Of a stretch of DNA of 64,000 nt, positions 21,330 to 32,902 are shown piece after piece. How positions within the stretch are numbered: the first letter of the stretch is position 1; each line of letters starts with the position of its first letter. Position numbers and translations under genes: made by a program. A model generated the notes under the pieces. That model worked only from the letters and a program-made list of their open reading frames with translations. It was not told where the DNA came from and searched no databases. The stretch comes from Nothophaeocryptopus gaeumannii. Lineage: Eukaryota > Ascomycota > Dothideomycetes > Mycosphaerellales > Mycosphaerellaceae. The stretch spans positions 1,853,501-1,917,500 of the forward strand of contig JASISA010000042.1 of the NCBI GenBank assembly GCA_031771865.1. The letters are read 5' to 3'.

Positions 21330-22876
21330 TTAAACACCCCTAACCCACTCCGTGCCCGTCTTGATATCCCCAAACCAAGCCATAAAGATATCCTTCATAT
21401 AATTACTCCTAGGCACCCACTGTCCCCGATCACCAGCCTTAGGAACCGCGTTTTTGCCCTTGGTAACATACGTGCTGTTCAATCGCAAGAGATTCGCCTC
21501 TTTCATGTTCTTCTTCTCGTACTCCGATCTTCGAGGAGTGACTTCCACAACACCCTCCTTCTTCATTTGGTTGAGCATACGCGTGATCATTTGTGCGGTG
21601 GCGTCGGCGCCGAGTGTCCACGAGGCGTCTACGTATCCGACTACGAAGGCGCAGTTAGGAAGGTCCTCGAGCATGACGCCCTTCCAGGTGTACCTCTCTG
21701 GGAACGGGTATTGCTTGCCGTCCACAGAGACGCTCATGCCGCCTGCGAAGCGGAGCTTGAGACCAGTGGCGGTCACGATGATGTCTGGGTGTAGCTCCTT
21801 GCCATTCGTGAGCTTGATGGTATCCTTTGTGACAGTCTCGATAACCCCAGTCTCCACACTGGACTTCCCTTGCCGCAAGCTCTTGTAGTAGTCGCCGTCG
21901 GGGCACATGCACATTCGCTGCTCCCATGGGTAGTACTTCGGCGTGAAGTGCGGGTCTCGAGGGATCGAAGAGGGAAGTTGCTTCTGGGTGACCTTGTGCA
22001 TTAGTCTTCGAGCGGCTTCGGGAAACCAGGCTGAGTAGGTCGTCATAATGAGAGGCATGATGATCCACTTGATGCGGATGAGGCTGTGTTGGATTGCAGG
22101 TGCCCATGAGAACCATCTTCGTAGGAACTTCTCGGTTGCGTCTTCTGAGGGGACTGGGAGGACGTAGCTAGGTGATCGTTGTAGTTGGGTGACGTGCTTG
22201 GCTGTCTCGGCCATGACTGGAAGGACAGTGATGGCGGTGGCACCGGAGCCAATGACTACGACGTCTTTGCCGGCGTAGTCAAGGTTCTCCGGCCAGAATT
22301 GTGGGTGGATCACATCTCCCTCGAAGTTGTTAATGCCCGGAATATCAGCCTGGAGCGGTGTGGAGTAGTCGTAGTATCCGGTGCAGAGAAGCATGAATCG
22401 TCCCTTGAAGGTCTTCTGCTCGCTTCCATTGGCCGTGACATCGAGCGTCCATATTTTGTCCTTGGAAGAGTACTGTGCATGGTTGACCATATGGTTGAAC
22501 TGGATCTTTTTCTCAATCCCGTACATCTCTGCAGACTCGTTCAAGTAATTCTTGATGAGCCCGCCTTGCGCAATCGCCTGAGTCTCCGTCCAGGGCCTCC
22601 ATGGGAAGCCAAATGTGTAGAGATCTGAGTCTGACCGGATCCCTGGGTTGATCATCAGCAAACATGGCGTACGTTCGCGAGTTGTTGAGTCAACTGACCA
22701 GGATAGTTGAACAAGCTCCATGTGCCGCCCAGTTCATGACGGCCTTCAAGGATCGTGTACTTGAGCCCAGGGTTGCGTTCTTGGAGACGATATCCGAAAT
22801 TGATGCCCGAGATACCGGCACCGACGATGATCACATCGTAGCTATTCTCGCCCTTCTCGAGAGGTGCCCACGCCAT
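21330..22876 (-). CDS. FAD-dependent monooxygenase, Baeyer-Villiger/EthA type
   Basis: A flavin enzyme that uses NADPH and O2 to oxygenate ketones or related substrates. The exons are 22876-22699 and 22642-21330, 496 residues, split by a 56-nt intron (GTCAGT...CCCAG). The FAD motif is YDVIIVGAGISGINFGYRLQ (residues 13-32) followed by ILEGRHELGGTWSLFNYPG and GIRSDSDLYTFGFPW. FEGDVIHPQFWPEN is a variant of the FxGxxxHTxxW fingerprint in which H-P replaces H-T. The NADPH motif is VVVIGSGATAITVLP. C-terminal pieces are DIIVTATGLKLRF and LPNCAFVVGYVDASWTLGAD. It is intact. Possible substrates include steroids, ketones and polyketide intermediates; no neighbouring synthase suggests a cluster. Confidence 0.92.
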
Positions 22877-23529
22877 GTTTGTGGTCTCTACAAAGTCAGT
22901 GGCAAGGTGGCAAGATGATTCGTGAAGTGCGCGAAGAAGCCTCAGGGTTAAATAGATGGCGAGGCAGGCATCCACATATATGGCAGCAACCTCTTGCAAT
23001 TCAAGCGCAGTCTACCTTGGAAGTTCATGGCCTGGTCTGTACGATGGGCGCAATGAGAGTTGAGATGTGGCCGAGGCTCGATGTCCGAGCCAATCAAGAG
23101 GTGGCGAAACGTCGATCCCCTCATCAAGGGGGCGAAAGTCAGATCCACCTGCTTCGACTTGGAAGGGTCTTTGCGCATGCCGAGGTGATGGTCAGAGATG
23201 ACTTCCTGTTCCTGAGCGCGTGTGCAGACGTGAGTGAAGTCTTCTAGTGGAGGGGAGGTGGGATGCATTCACCCTCGACCGGGCATGACCGAGCGCGAGA
23301 ACGATCAGCCGAATCGGAACCGACGCGGCATGCATGAAAACACTAAACACTAAATCCTCACTTCACGTCTTGGAAGTCACGACATGTCTCTCATTAAACA
23401 CCACTTACAGCAGAATGTGGTCATTAAATCACACAACATCAAGCCCACGCGGGTCTCCGGGCTACGCATATTCATATCCCCAAGCCATACCTGCGGATGG
23501 GATGAAGTAGGGCTCTCCACATCGCCAGC
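22877..23529. other. Intergenic, no supported gene
   Basis: About 0.65 kb upstream of the monooxygenase start and beyond the GH76 stop. No gene or RNA seen. Confidence 0.4.
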
Positions 23530-25008
23530 TCATTCAAGCCACCGCTGAGCTTCTGGTGGAGCCTCGGATCCGGCTTTGTTACCACTGCTTGCATGACCAC
23601 CATACTTCTGCCATGGAAGGGTCATGTTTAACTTCCACGACCGAGGGCTAAGTGCCAACGAAGCAACAAGACAATCCATCGCAGAGCTCTGCGTCGAGGC
23701 ATTCCCAGGCGGGATATACGGACCAGCCCACTTAACACTCAACTGGTTCTGCGAATTTCGATCTTTGGTCCAGATACTGTTCGCATTGTTATCCAAGAAA
23801 GTCGCATACCTCGACTGCGGGCTAGCCAGTTGCAGCTTCTGAAGATTGCGAGTGAAGATGCCCTTGAACTGCGTGCCATCTGCGCCGCAATTGGGCTCGC
23901 ACGGGTCAGTCAGGATACCGTTCGGAGCGAGAGTTTCGATGGCGGCGTCTGCAATGCTTTGGGCAGTGGCGATGTACGACTTGTCACCGGTTCCTTTGCT
24001 GAGCTCGACGAGGCCGCCGAGGATGACTCCCTGGTTGTAGCTCCAGACTGTACCTTGATTGTTCGTGCAAGTCGTTAGGTTGAGCCCGTCGTTGATGGTG
24101 TTGTTTGAATTGATCATGCCGGAGCCCTGGAACCAAACCCATTGCTGCTTTGCAATGGAAAGGTAGTCGGTGCTGCTGTAGCTTGCTCGGTTTGCCAGAG
24201 ATGCAGCGACACTCAGGAAGAGTTCGTTCGCGATGGCGTTGACATAAGTCTGCGCCTTGCTCCACCAGATCTGGTACACGTCAGCCGCCTTGCTCGAAAT
24301 CAAACCATGAGATGCATACTCCACCCGTGCCACCAGCATTTGTTGAACAGTTGGTCTTGCCAAAGACGGAATTCATGTCCGCAAAGATTGACTGAGCTTG
24401 AGAAAGATACTGTAAGTTACCAGTCAGATCGTACGCTGCGATCCAACCCAGCGCCCACCAGCCTTCATCGTCGTAGTAGCTGTGGCGAGTGAGTCAGCAC
24501 AGATTTCTTTCATGCGTTCAAATAATTGATCTGACTCGTTCAGAAATCCACTGGTCTGCTGCTTTTGTGGCATTCCATGCTGCTGGATCCAGGAAGTTGG
24601 AATGTACGGCCAGTGATGTCCATAGTAACAATGTGGCAAATAAGGCTGGCTTTGGGTGCCTGATACTTTCACCATTTGTTGATTGTATTGTTGAGCCTTG
24701 GTGTAAGTGTTTGAGAGGACGCTCAATGCAGAGCTCTTCACGCTGCTGTCGACTGCAGCCAGGTCAGAGACGACTGTCAGACCTACAGACTATCAGCGCG
24801 CAGGTCGATCTATCCCATTTGAACACACACAATTGGCACTATTCCACCATCCTGTACTCGGAGTCCATAGTCCGATCGATGAATTGTACCATTGCTGAAG
24901 AGCATTATACGCCACTTCTGCATGGGTTTTCGTAAGATTGCTTTCCACAGGTGAACATTCCGCCAACGCAAGCAGCCCAACGATTGTCACAATAGATTTC
25001 GCGAACAT
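23530..25008 (-). CDS. Secreted GH76 alpha-1,6-mannanase-like enzyme
   Basis: Family 76 enzymes cleave or transfer alpha-1,6-mannan, including fungal wall mannan (Dfg5/Dcw1 relatives). Four exons on the minus strand: 25008-24831, 24782-24536, 24479-24320 and 24270-23530, 441 residues; introns 48, 56 and 49 nt. MFAKSIVTIVGLLALAECSP is a signal peptide. STGWWNSANCLTVVSDLAAV starts the (alpha/alpha)6 barrel. The catalytic Asp pair is in LNDYYDDEGWWALGWIAAYD, visible only when intron 2 is spliced. KAQTYVNAIANELFLSVAAS, TVWSYNQGVILGGLVELSKG and CEPNCGADGTQFKGIFTRNL follow. No GPI signal is seen at the C-terminus, so it is probably released. The segment at about residues 110-140 (SQPYLPHCYYGHHWPYIPTS) is longer than usual and may hide another intron. 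Confidence 0.9.
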
Positions 25009-25986
25009 GATAGGAGGTCCGTCGTCGGACAAGGGCGGTAGGAAAAGCACCAAAGCCAGGCAAAGCGTAACACCCCCATCTCTTATACACACCAAAATAC
25101 TGCTCTGCAGCGGCTTTACAGCGTCTTAACGCAGCCGGTGGTCACTTACTCGCTTCTTTTACGCCATCGTCACCAACGGGTCTCGGAGCGACCAACGAAG
25201 AGGGGAAGTCATACCCCCTGTACCGGAGGCTCTGGATTGTCTGACTGGCTGTATTAAGCTTCAATGCTTTGTGGCCGTGACCCAATGTTAACTTGAAAAA
25301 TGACTACCGGCGGCATCAAGACGCTGTATAGTGGACCGGATCCTCTGAAATCTCCCAAAACGTGAGGTAGTTATGCAGAGAGGAGCAATGTCAGCGAGTC
25401 ACGGCCTATTAGTATGGAAGGTTCATCCTGGGCAATTGGCTAGCCGTAATCTTACCAAGATCTGGTGTACAAGGAAAGCTATATCAGTACATCCCAGCTG
25501 CGAGTTGGCGGAGGTTTATGGCCGTTTTGGGGAGGTGGTGGGGGTGTGTGGGTCGAATTCTGTGGATACGAAGTGCGGATGGGGAGCTGGAGAGCCGATG
25601 ATCCTGCTGTACTCATAAGACGTACGGGACGCCATGACGAGCGGCGGGTTGCTCAGCTCCTGCAACTTTGTATTGCATGTTACGAAGTGGTATTGGAAGG
25701 AGTGTGGAGGACCTCTTGACGGTGTGAAGAGGGAGGTGGAGGAGATGGCCATGGGAGGTTGTGGTGGTGTGAAGAAAGCGGGATCGTCGAGGGAGGGTGG
25801 ATAGAGAGATTGAAGCCAGAGGCAATCATCGAGCTTGGCAGCGGAGATTCGGCCCGCTCTCCCAGCTCCGTCCGTGTTCGCAAGTGTAACATCAACACGA
25901 GAATACAGAATGTCTAAACATGCAGACCTCCACAATGTCTTCCGAGGACTTCTTCACATCCAACAATTTCTACCCACACGACAACA
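25009..25986. other. Intergenic with no convincing gene
   Basis: About 1 kb. A minus-strand frame (25516-25935) is proline- and serine-rich with no recognisable domain and overlaps equally long frames on the plus strand. Confidence 0.4.
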
Positions 25987-26775
25987 ATGGCGGCTGATGT
26001 TGTGGAACTTCTTTCCCTCTTCCTCCGCCAATATAGAATCTCTACTGGATGGATGGCTATTCCATACGGCATCTCTTTCGTAGGATAGCTAGTCGCTGCC
26101 GTGATCGTTCCTTACATTAGGTAATCCTTTGGCGCTGGAGGTGTGATACTCGCCGGAGCCACCTTGTAATTTATATCGCAATCGCTCAGATTCTGGACAC
26201 CACCATTTGGAGTGCTGGCATTATATTACTTCCCGATCTGCCTTGGACAGGGCCTGCAGGACTCCCAGGCAAATACTTTTGCGTCTGTGTTGAGAAAAGC
26301 TCACCGCTGGCTTGGCGCGATCCACGATAGCTATGCGATCGAATGCCTGTGTGACCCATTGATCGCCTCGGCCATTTCGTCGAATTCTGGCGAAGATTGG
26401 GCACTGTTCTGATACGTTCCTGTGGGCATCGGCGCTCTGAACTAAGCTTTCTGTGGATATGCATTCAGAAACGAAAACACCATGCGGAAAGCGGACGTCG
26501 CTGATGCAGGGCGGCGGAGCGCTGTTGCTCTTGCGGAGTTGAGAGGAGCTGTCAAGCAGAAGTCTGTCTGGTTGCTCAGCCTCTTCTTCTTTCTCTATGT
26601 AAGAGCTGCGTTGACGACTGGAAGATGGATAGTGGAGTATCTGGTAGTCGTTCGACAGGGTCGCCTTTCACGGGTCGGATACATTTCTGCTGCGTTCAAT
26701 GGCGGCACGGCGCTGGGCCGTTTCCTACTCGCGGAGCCTACTTTTCGAGCAAAAGTCTGTCATAGCCGGCCATAG
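25987..26775 (+). pseudogene. MFS transporter pseudogene (fucose-permease/BSC6-like), stops in one frame
   Basis: One continuous frame carries five internal stops and no frameshift: TAG 26086, TAA 26122, TAA 26167, TGA 26410 and TAA 26443. Around them the protein reads as an MFS carrier: LVAAVIVPYI, FISQSLRFWTPPFGVLALYY, LQDSQANTFASVLRKAHRWL, GAIHDSYAIECLCDPLIASA, SVWLLSLFFFLYVRAAL and VGYISAAFNGGTALGRFLLA. The two stops at 26122 and 26167 fall where relatives, as I recall them, have Gln, so CAA to TAA is likely. Gly to Arg changes (YVRAAL, TGRWIV) fit G to A on this strand. The first helices and the second half are missing. Confidence 0.8.
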
Positions 26776-27100
26776 ACATCGATGTTCCAGCACAGAGCAA
26801 GTGACTCCCATTCAACTCCCATTCCTTGCCGCCGCATATCCAATGATGACCCCTTGCTCAATACGATCTGGAAAGTGACGTGAATAGAGAAGACAGAACA
26901 AGCACGGATTGGCGAGAGGAGTATTAGTGAGAACGTCCGCAAGCCAGTGCAGGGCTCTCTTATTAGTTACATCATTACCAGAAAGACAAAGAGAGCATAC
27001 CGTTCCCAGTTTCCAAACCGCAAAGTCTGCTCTCGACCTGAGACTCCTTCCAGTATCTGCCTGCAGAGTACCCAAAGCAACCCGGAATAGCGCTTAACGC
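26776..27100. other. Short intergenic gap
   Basis: About 325 bases between the MFS relic and the RING gene; nothing supported. Confidence 0.4.
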
Positions 27101-27355
27101 CTAGTCAGCTATGAGCAGGCTCCTACAAGTTGGACAAGTCATATAAGTCGGATTCTCAACTAACCACTCAAACAGACAAGTTTCGCAGTAAACGAAGCGG
27201 CATTGACATTGCGTTAGCTTGACTGGCGTTTCCGGCTCTTCTTCATAGCAGATGGCACAGCAGTCGTCTTTTCTTGGTCCGTTCGCTTCAACGTAGCCCC
27301 ATTTGATGAATTGTCTTTGGGTGAAGACCGGAGTCGTGTCCTCGTTGCCAGGCAT
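27101..27355 (-). CDS. Small RING-finger protein
   Basis: An 84-residue protein that is almost only a RING module, so a possible E3 ubiquitin ligase or adaptor. The ATG at 27355 starts MPGNEDTTPVFTQRQF. The zinc ligands are CCAICYEEEPETPVKLTQCQ, then CRFVYCETCLFEWLVENPTY and MTCPTCRSLL, a full C-x2-C...C-x2-C pattern. It is the best-preserved RING of the window. The 5' flank (27356-27823) shows no extra exon. Without homologues the length cannot be checked. Confidence 0.7.
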   Translation of the reverse strand: MPGNEDTTPVFTQRQFIKWGYVEANGPRKDDCCAICYEEEPETPVKLTQCQCRFVYCETCLFEWLVENPTYMTCPTCRSLLIAD

Positions 27356-27823
27356 GTTGGTCGTCTGCTCTGACTGTGGTCTCAGGCCAGCGGAGGTGGT
27401 GTGAGAGATGTGAGCAGATGATGGTCGAACAATCGGGCCGAGTTGCCTTATAAAGAGCGATTGAAAGAACGTTGTGCACTAGGCAAAGATGCTTTGTTCC
27501 AAAGAAAGACATTATCGTCCAGGTCAAAGAAGAGCAATGTAACCGCGCTTCTAGGATGACTTGGAGCCTGAGAAAGGTAAGAGTAGGTGCAATCCTTTTG
27601 ATACAATGAGCGGAATGATTCGGTATGCTTGCAACATTACCTTTTCTGTACTTTTTCCCATAAGCGCTCGTCATGATACAGATATGCACACACTTTGAAT
27701 CATCCTGCAGGGCATTGACAATGCCTTTCGCTCCGAACGCCATACGCTGGCCGTCTCCGCGACTCCGTTGTAAATGCAAAAACGTCCCTTCCCCTGAGCG
27801 AGCGTGCGTCCAGAGGATCTTGC
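27356..27823. other. Intergenic, no supported gene
   Basis: About 470 bases between PAM17 and the RING gene, both on the minus strand. The long minus-strand frame here only shadows the neighbours. Confidence 0.4.
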
Positions 27824-28631
27824 TTAGATCATGTTTTTGTTCTTCTTCAAGTTGAAGGCCTTTTGGTCTTTGAGCCATCTCCTGTAGGCCTTCACGCTGC
27901 CAATCTTCTCGCCATAATAATCGGGTACAGGGTTCTGCGGGCTTGATGCAGCGGCGTCGGCGCGGTAGCGTTTGACGCGGGCATAGAAGCTCTTCTCCTT
28001 CTGCGCGGCATGTCAGCATCTCTCGCGCGTTCGTGTTGCCCTACTCTGCGTGCAGGAGCAGCGCGTCCATCTGCTAAGCTCATAGCTCTTGCTGACTTAC
28101 CTCCGCGATCCCCTTATTCCATCCGCGCCTCGCGGCCCATAAGCTGAACATCAGATTCCCAAAGCTAGGCCCGCAGAGCCATCCTCCTGCCGCTACCGCG
28201 AATGTACTAATTCCCAGCACCACGACAGGATCGAGGCCGGAGATCTGCGCACCCCAGGAGTCGAAGTCTTGTTGCGCCAAGACCGGAGTCACCATTCCTA
28301 CTGCTGCTACAGCAGTCACGACGCTGCAGCCCAAGTTGATCCACCTCCGTTTCCTCCTCAAGTCGAAAAACCGGTCCCACGTAAGGACATCATCTGGAAT
28401 TGTCTGAGAGGTAGTTGTAGATGTGGAAGCTTGTCGCGTACACGGCGCGAATGTGTGTCTGGGTAGTTGTGCGGTGATGGCTGGGCGTGTGGTCTTGTGC
28501 TGTGGTGCTGCTGTTTGCTTCAATGGGCGCGCGGAGGTGGTATATGCTGCCGCCGCTGGCGCGATGAGGGAACGCCGGGCAGTGTTGAGGGTTTGCAGAC
28601 AGGCAGTCCGTGTACAGAGTAAAGTCGCCAT
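27824..28631 (-). CDS. PAM17: PAM17, presequence translocase-associated motor subunit
   Basis: A subunit of the import motor at the TIM23 complex in the inner mitochondrial membrane. Exon 1 is 28631-28101 and exon 2 is 28000-27824, with a 100-nt intron (GTAAGT...GCGCAG), 235 residues. The first 70 residues are Ala/Thr/Arg-rich and lack acid, as a presequence does. DDVLTWDRFFDLRRKRRWIN precedes two membrane helices (SVVTAVAAVGMVTPVLA; VVVLGISTFAVAAGGWLCGP). The spliced C-terminus KEKSFYARVKRYRADAA and NPVPDYYGEKIGSVKAYRRW is the strongest family mark. The frame upstream of the ATG lacks an ATG, which fixes the start. Intact. Confidence 0.93.
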
Positions 28632-30354
28632 GGTCACTGTACAGTGTGAGATGTGGGTTGTGGGGGGAGATGGAGATGTGAGGTTGTTTGTTTTCCATCA
28701 AGCAAGCAAGCGGAGAGCTCCACCAAACCTCAGGCAGAAAGCTTATCAGTCAGTAAACTTTGGTTTCGATACGCGTCCCAGGCGGCCACAATGCGTCATC
28801 TTCCATCTCCTTCCTTACACGCGACCGGATCATCCACCTACCACCGTCCATCATGCTCATGTGCACGTGAGGGGTCGTACTGTTCGATGGATCAAAGACT
28901 GGCTTCGCTGATGCACAACGATGAGCAGTTGCTCGTACGACGGCTGCAAAGCGAGGCATCCACGAAATATTTTCCATCATTCTCTCAGCATCCACCCACG
29001 TGGTGTCTGTGAGCAATGAGATGTAGATCGACAAGCCTTGACTAACCACGAGGAATGCTCCCGCTCTGTTCACCATCTGGCGAGCATGATGACACACGGT
29101 CTGGACTTCTCATACAATCGCGGGGTACAATGAGAGAAGATGACACTACTCCACGCTTCGAGCATTGCAGAACCATGGACGTGCTCGGGCGACATGGTAT
29201 GAGGAGTATATCCGCCCCCTCTACGGTTCTTGGATCCATTCCCAAGCGGTCTCGAAGCGTCTGAAAGCTGTGCCGGTTTTCTGCCAGGGCAAGATCTACC
29301 CAGGACCCTTCGAGACGAGGACCCTGGTATCTTTCACTACCCAAGTGCTCAGGTGGAGTTTTTCGTTACTGGAAATAGCAGTCACACATTCGCTTTTGCA
29401 TGGATGCCGGCGATCTTCCATGCGGGACGTCCCTGCTCTCATCCTCCGCCCGAACCCCTTGGCCCTTTCTTCACACTACGTGTGCTCCTTTCAGATCGAA
29501 AACTCGACGAAGGTGCATTTCAGGACTTTTCAGATCCGGCTCACATTGGCCCATTGATGTACTTTAACGATGGCACGGTAACGGCGCTCATGGCTCCTGA
29601 ATGTCCTTCACAAGTGAGACATCACGAACGACAAGTTCGTCGGCATTTTGAAGGTATAGAATTTTACGAAGCGCTAAAAGCAAAGGCTACACTAGTCTTG
29701 CCAAGAAACACCACCACGAATCCATGTGCTTGACAGCTCGTATGCATAACTGACAATGTGCAGATCTGCAAATGCAAGCGAGAGAGAAGACACACAAGCG
29801 GCACTGTATTATGGTCTCTCGTCGACTTGCTTGCACGCAGTATTATCGAGAGGACCGATTCGCATACAGGCCGACTCACATCCGCAAGTTGCTTTCCTTT
29901 AGTTGCCACAGGCCTACTCACCGCTGCGCAGCAGCGCTCTTTAATCGATGTGGCCAGGACTCAGCACCGGAGATATCTTGGCACTTATAGCGCTCGTTCT
30001 AATCCTTACTGGCTTCACGGTCTGCGAAGTACAGGGCACGAGTTGCCAGATGCCCTTCTAAGCAATTAGCACGTTGGTAAGAGACGACCAATGCCCTTTG
30101 TGCTGATGAGCCCAAAAGCAGAGATGGCACAATCGCGGGAATTGGTATACCCAAGCTGCTCACCTGCCGATCTTTGCGACGTCTTTCTTGGACCCGTATA
30201 AAGAATCGACCGCCTTCAGGACGTTTTCCTGCCAGCACGCCAATCGATCAGTCACTCGTTCACAGATCCAAAGACCAACTCACCATTCTCCTTAACCCAT
30301 ACACTACAGTCACTGCCAACTCTGAACTAGAACACCACACCACGCACATTCAAG
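28632..30354. other. Long stretch without a supported gene; orphan ORF at 29230-29733
   Basis: About 1.7 kb. A 167-codon plus-strand frame at 29230-29733 starts with ATG (MDPFPSGLEASES) and overlaps a second frame (29165-29557). Neither shows a domain. If real, it is an orphan gene or relic. Confidence 0.3.
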
Positions 30355-31196
30355 ATGCAGCTTCATCTCACCGTCGCTCTGGCCGCTTTCGCCGCCGCCG
30401 CCCCTGTTTCCCCGAGTTACAACAGCGATACTACTCTTTCGTACACACCTGCTACCAAGCGCGATGCGCAGAGCAGTGGGCTTGGTCTCGGCTTGCTCGG
30501 ACTTGGTTTGGGAGTTGGAGTAGGGGTCGGTGTCGACCTTGTGACTCCCAAATCCATCTCGTCACTTGCGGCGAAGATTAAGGACGATGTAGATGCAAAA
30601 ATAGATATTGGTGCAGCCATCAAGGCGGCTGTTGAGACTGAGGTAGGTCTAGACCCAACAAAATAACAGACCAGAGCTTTGGTCGGCTGACAGCATTCGT
30701 TTCTAGGTCGACGTAAAGGCCGAGGTGGATTTGAGCGCTTCCATTGAAGCTATTCTCAAGATTGTTGCATCCGTTGACGTTTCTGTTGACATCAAGGCAG
30801 AGATCGATGCTGCGCTGAAGGCGTCGTCAATCGGTGCTGGTGCAAAGATTGATATTACTGCTGCCATGGACGCTATCTTGACGGCTTTCACCGAGGTTGA
30901 TGTGGATGTTAAGGTGAAGCGCACTCATGCAGACCTTGACATAGTCCAATTACTGACAATGGCGCTAGGTTGAGGCCAAGGCGAAGGCTGCTGCGGCTGT
31001 CACTGCTGCCGTGCAGGCAAACATTGATATCGAGGCATCTATATCCGCCTCCGCCGCTGTGAACGCTGTTGTGGATACTGCTACTAAGCTCGGCGTAGCG
31101 GTAGACGTAAGTGAAGCTGTCCAGGCGAAGATCGGTGCAGGTGCGAAATGCCCAGTCAAGAAGGTCGTCAAGGGCGTTGTCGGCGCCTGCAAATAG
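30355..31196 (+). CDS. Secreted repetitive amphipathic protein
   Basis: I do not recognise a family. Three exons (30355-30642, 30707-30913, 30969-31196) give 240 residues; both introns are phase 0 (GTAGGT...TCTAG and GTGAAG...GCTAG). MQLHLTVALAAFAAAAPVSP is a signal peptide. A KR dipeptide at about 40 (TPATKRDAQSS) looks like a Kex2 site. A Gly/Leu run GLGLGLLGLGLGVGVGVGV follows. The rest alternates short V/I-D-V/I-K strands with Ala-rich helices: DDVDAKIDIGAAIKAAVETE, VDVKAEVDLSASIEAILK, VDVSVDIKAEIDAAL and NIDIEASISASAAVNAV. Only two Cys occur, near the C-terminus. Exon borders fall between repeats, which suggests growth by module duplication. It could be a wall or surface protein, or an effector. 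Confidence 0.7.
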
Positions 31197-31782
31197 GCGC
31201 AAACTGCTCTGAGCTCCAAGAATCACGCTTCAGACATTCTTGATGGATGAGAGCGCGCTACGAGGATGGCACGAGGAGCTGTCAGGCTGCGTTGGGGAAT
31301 TAGTGGCAGTCGCGGTCCGAGCGTCAACCCCCCGGTATCTCATGCTATTAAGCATTCCGCAAAGAGCTTGTATGACAAAAAGTATAGAGCTGAATTCGGT
31401 GATTAAGATGACGTTAGTTCCGTAACGATGAAGCAGTTGCGTGCGATCGTGCAAAGGAATCTTTCAATGGTGGACTGCCACGATTTTTCCCACGTAGCCA
31501 GCATGTACGCATGAATAGCCATAATGAGTAACATAGAGCAATAGTGTAGTGGGCCTGGAGATCGTCCGTCTGAGGGTCCTCCGTCTTGCACCAGCGCCAT
31601 CAAACTGACCGCGCAGAATGGAAGCGACGCATGACACATATACAGTAAGTTAAGGCAACAGCTACGTCACCCATACAGCCGCTCTTGCCTCCTGCCTTCC
31701 AGTCCATGCTTCTCCCTTCGTACACTAAGACCCACCAAGTTGCAGATCAACATGAGCACGATCAACACCCATTCTCACTACC
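31197..31782. other. Intergenic, no supported gene
   Basis: About 0.59 kb between the secreted-repeat gene and the F-box gene; nothing supported. Confidence 0.4.
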
Positions 31783-32610
31783 ATGGTGCAAATCACGAAC
31801 CCGACAGCGACCAGCTTCGTACCAAGGTCCAGGACGACACAGACCACCAACACGGCTTTCGCGTGCAGCCGAGTGTTCAACATCGCCGAGTTGGCCGAAC
31901 ACATACTACTCCAACTTGAGCCTCAGGACATTCTACGCGGCGCACTGCAAGTTTGTCGCCTGTGGCATAATAATGTTCAGGCATCAAAGTCGATACGAGA
32001 GCTACTCTTCTTAAGGTCTGTTTCGGAGAATGCAGTCTTTTTGGTCCAGGATGACCAAGATACATACCGTGATTCCAAAGGGTCCCCACTCTTCAGAAAC
32101 CATTGGGCTTTTCTGAATCAGCCGGATGTCGCCAGGACTGTCATCGAGAATCCTTGGCTGTACAAGCTGAGTGATGAACGCGACCTAAGTCCTGCGACGG
32201 CTAGACCAGAAGCTTCCTGGAGAAGAATGTTGGTCACTCAGCCACCTACGACCCATCTAGTGACGAGTGAGAAGGAGGAATGGATCGGCGCGGATGTCGT
32301 GAGAACTGGTGATGTGATGAAGGGGCTCTCACCGAAAGCGCGACTAGCTCAAATGACTGCATCTCACCTTGGCGGTACGAAATTCCTCACGATGGGAGAT
32401 CTCGCAACGGTCCGACCTTATTATGCGGTGAGAGGCTCGAGTATGTGGGAGCGGCTGGTAGGAGGATGTGAACAGATCAAGGGGCTGGAGAGGTTTGAGA
32501 GGATGGAAGAGAGATTCGCAGAGTTGGTGGTGGGGGATTCTTGGGTACGGCTAGTTTTGAAGCCAAAGGAAGATATCGCGTCGAGACTCCAGGGTGAGGG
32601 CACGTTGTAG
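31783..32610 (+). CDS. F-box domain protein
   Basis: F-box proteins are substrate adaptors of SCF ubiquitin ligases. The single exon starts at an ACCATGG context and encodes 275 residues. The F-box (residues about 26-65) reads ACSRVFNIAELAEHILLQLE then PQDILRGALQVCRLWHNNVQ. After it come RPEASWRRMLVTQPPTTHLV and a C-terminal region with no known repeats. This compact F-box type is expanded in Mycosphaerellaceae-like genomes. A decayed relative follows 0.3 kb downstream on the same strand. No damage was seen here. Confidence 0.8.
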   Translation: MVQITNPTATSFVPRSRTTQTTNTAFACSRVFNIAELAEHILLQLEPQDILRGALQVCRLWHNNVQASKSIRELLFLRSVSENAVFLVQDDQDTYRDSKGSPLFRNHWAFLNQPDVARTVIENPWLYKLSDERDLSPATARPEASWRRMLVTQPPTTHLVTSEKEEWIGADVVRTGDVMKGLSPKARLAQMTASHLGGTKFLTMGDLATVRPYYAVRGSSMWERLVGGCEQIKGLERFERMEERFAELVVGDSWVRLVLKPKEDIASRLQGEGTL

Positions 32611-32902
32611 ATGAAACGCGAAAATGAGGGAAGGGAAATTTGGGTTACATATGACTTTCAAGGTATGTAAACTTTGATTTCTCAATACTGATCAGTGCGG
32701 TCAGTCGCGAGTGTCTTCAGTGCGCACCTGCCTTCACTTCGCACGGCAACCGATCTTCACATGCGCGTCCGGGACCCACATCGGCCCGCCCGCAACCGGA
32801 CCGCAACCATCATGATAGGCTCCTGACTTCACCAATATCCACGGCCATTTTGACAATCGTCAAGCTTTATCGAACGCAGACTTCGACACATCATCAAGAG
32901 AC

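Noticed and set aside
27288..28019. 243-codon minus-strand ORF between PAM17 and the RING gene
   Set aside because: It overlaps PAM17 exon 2 out of frame and shows no domain.
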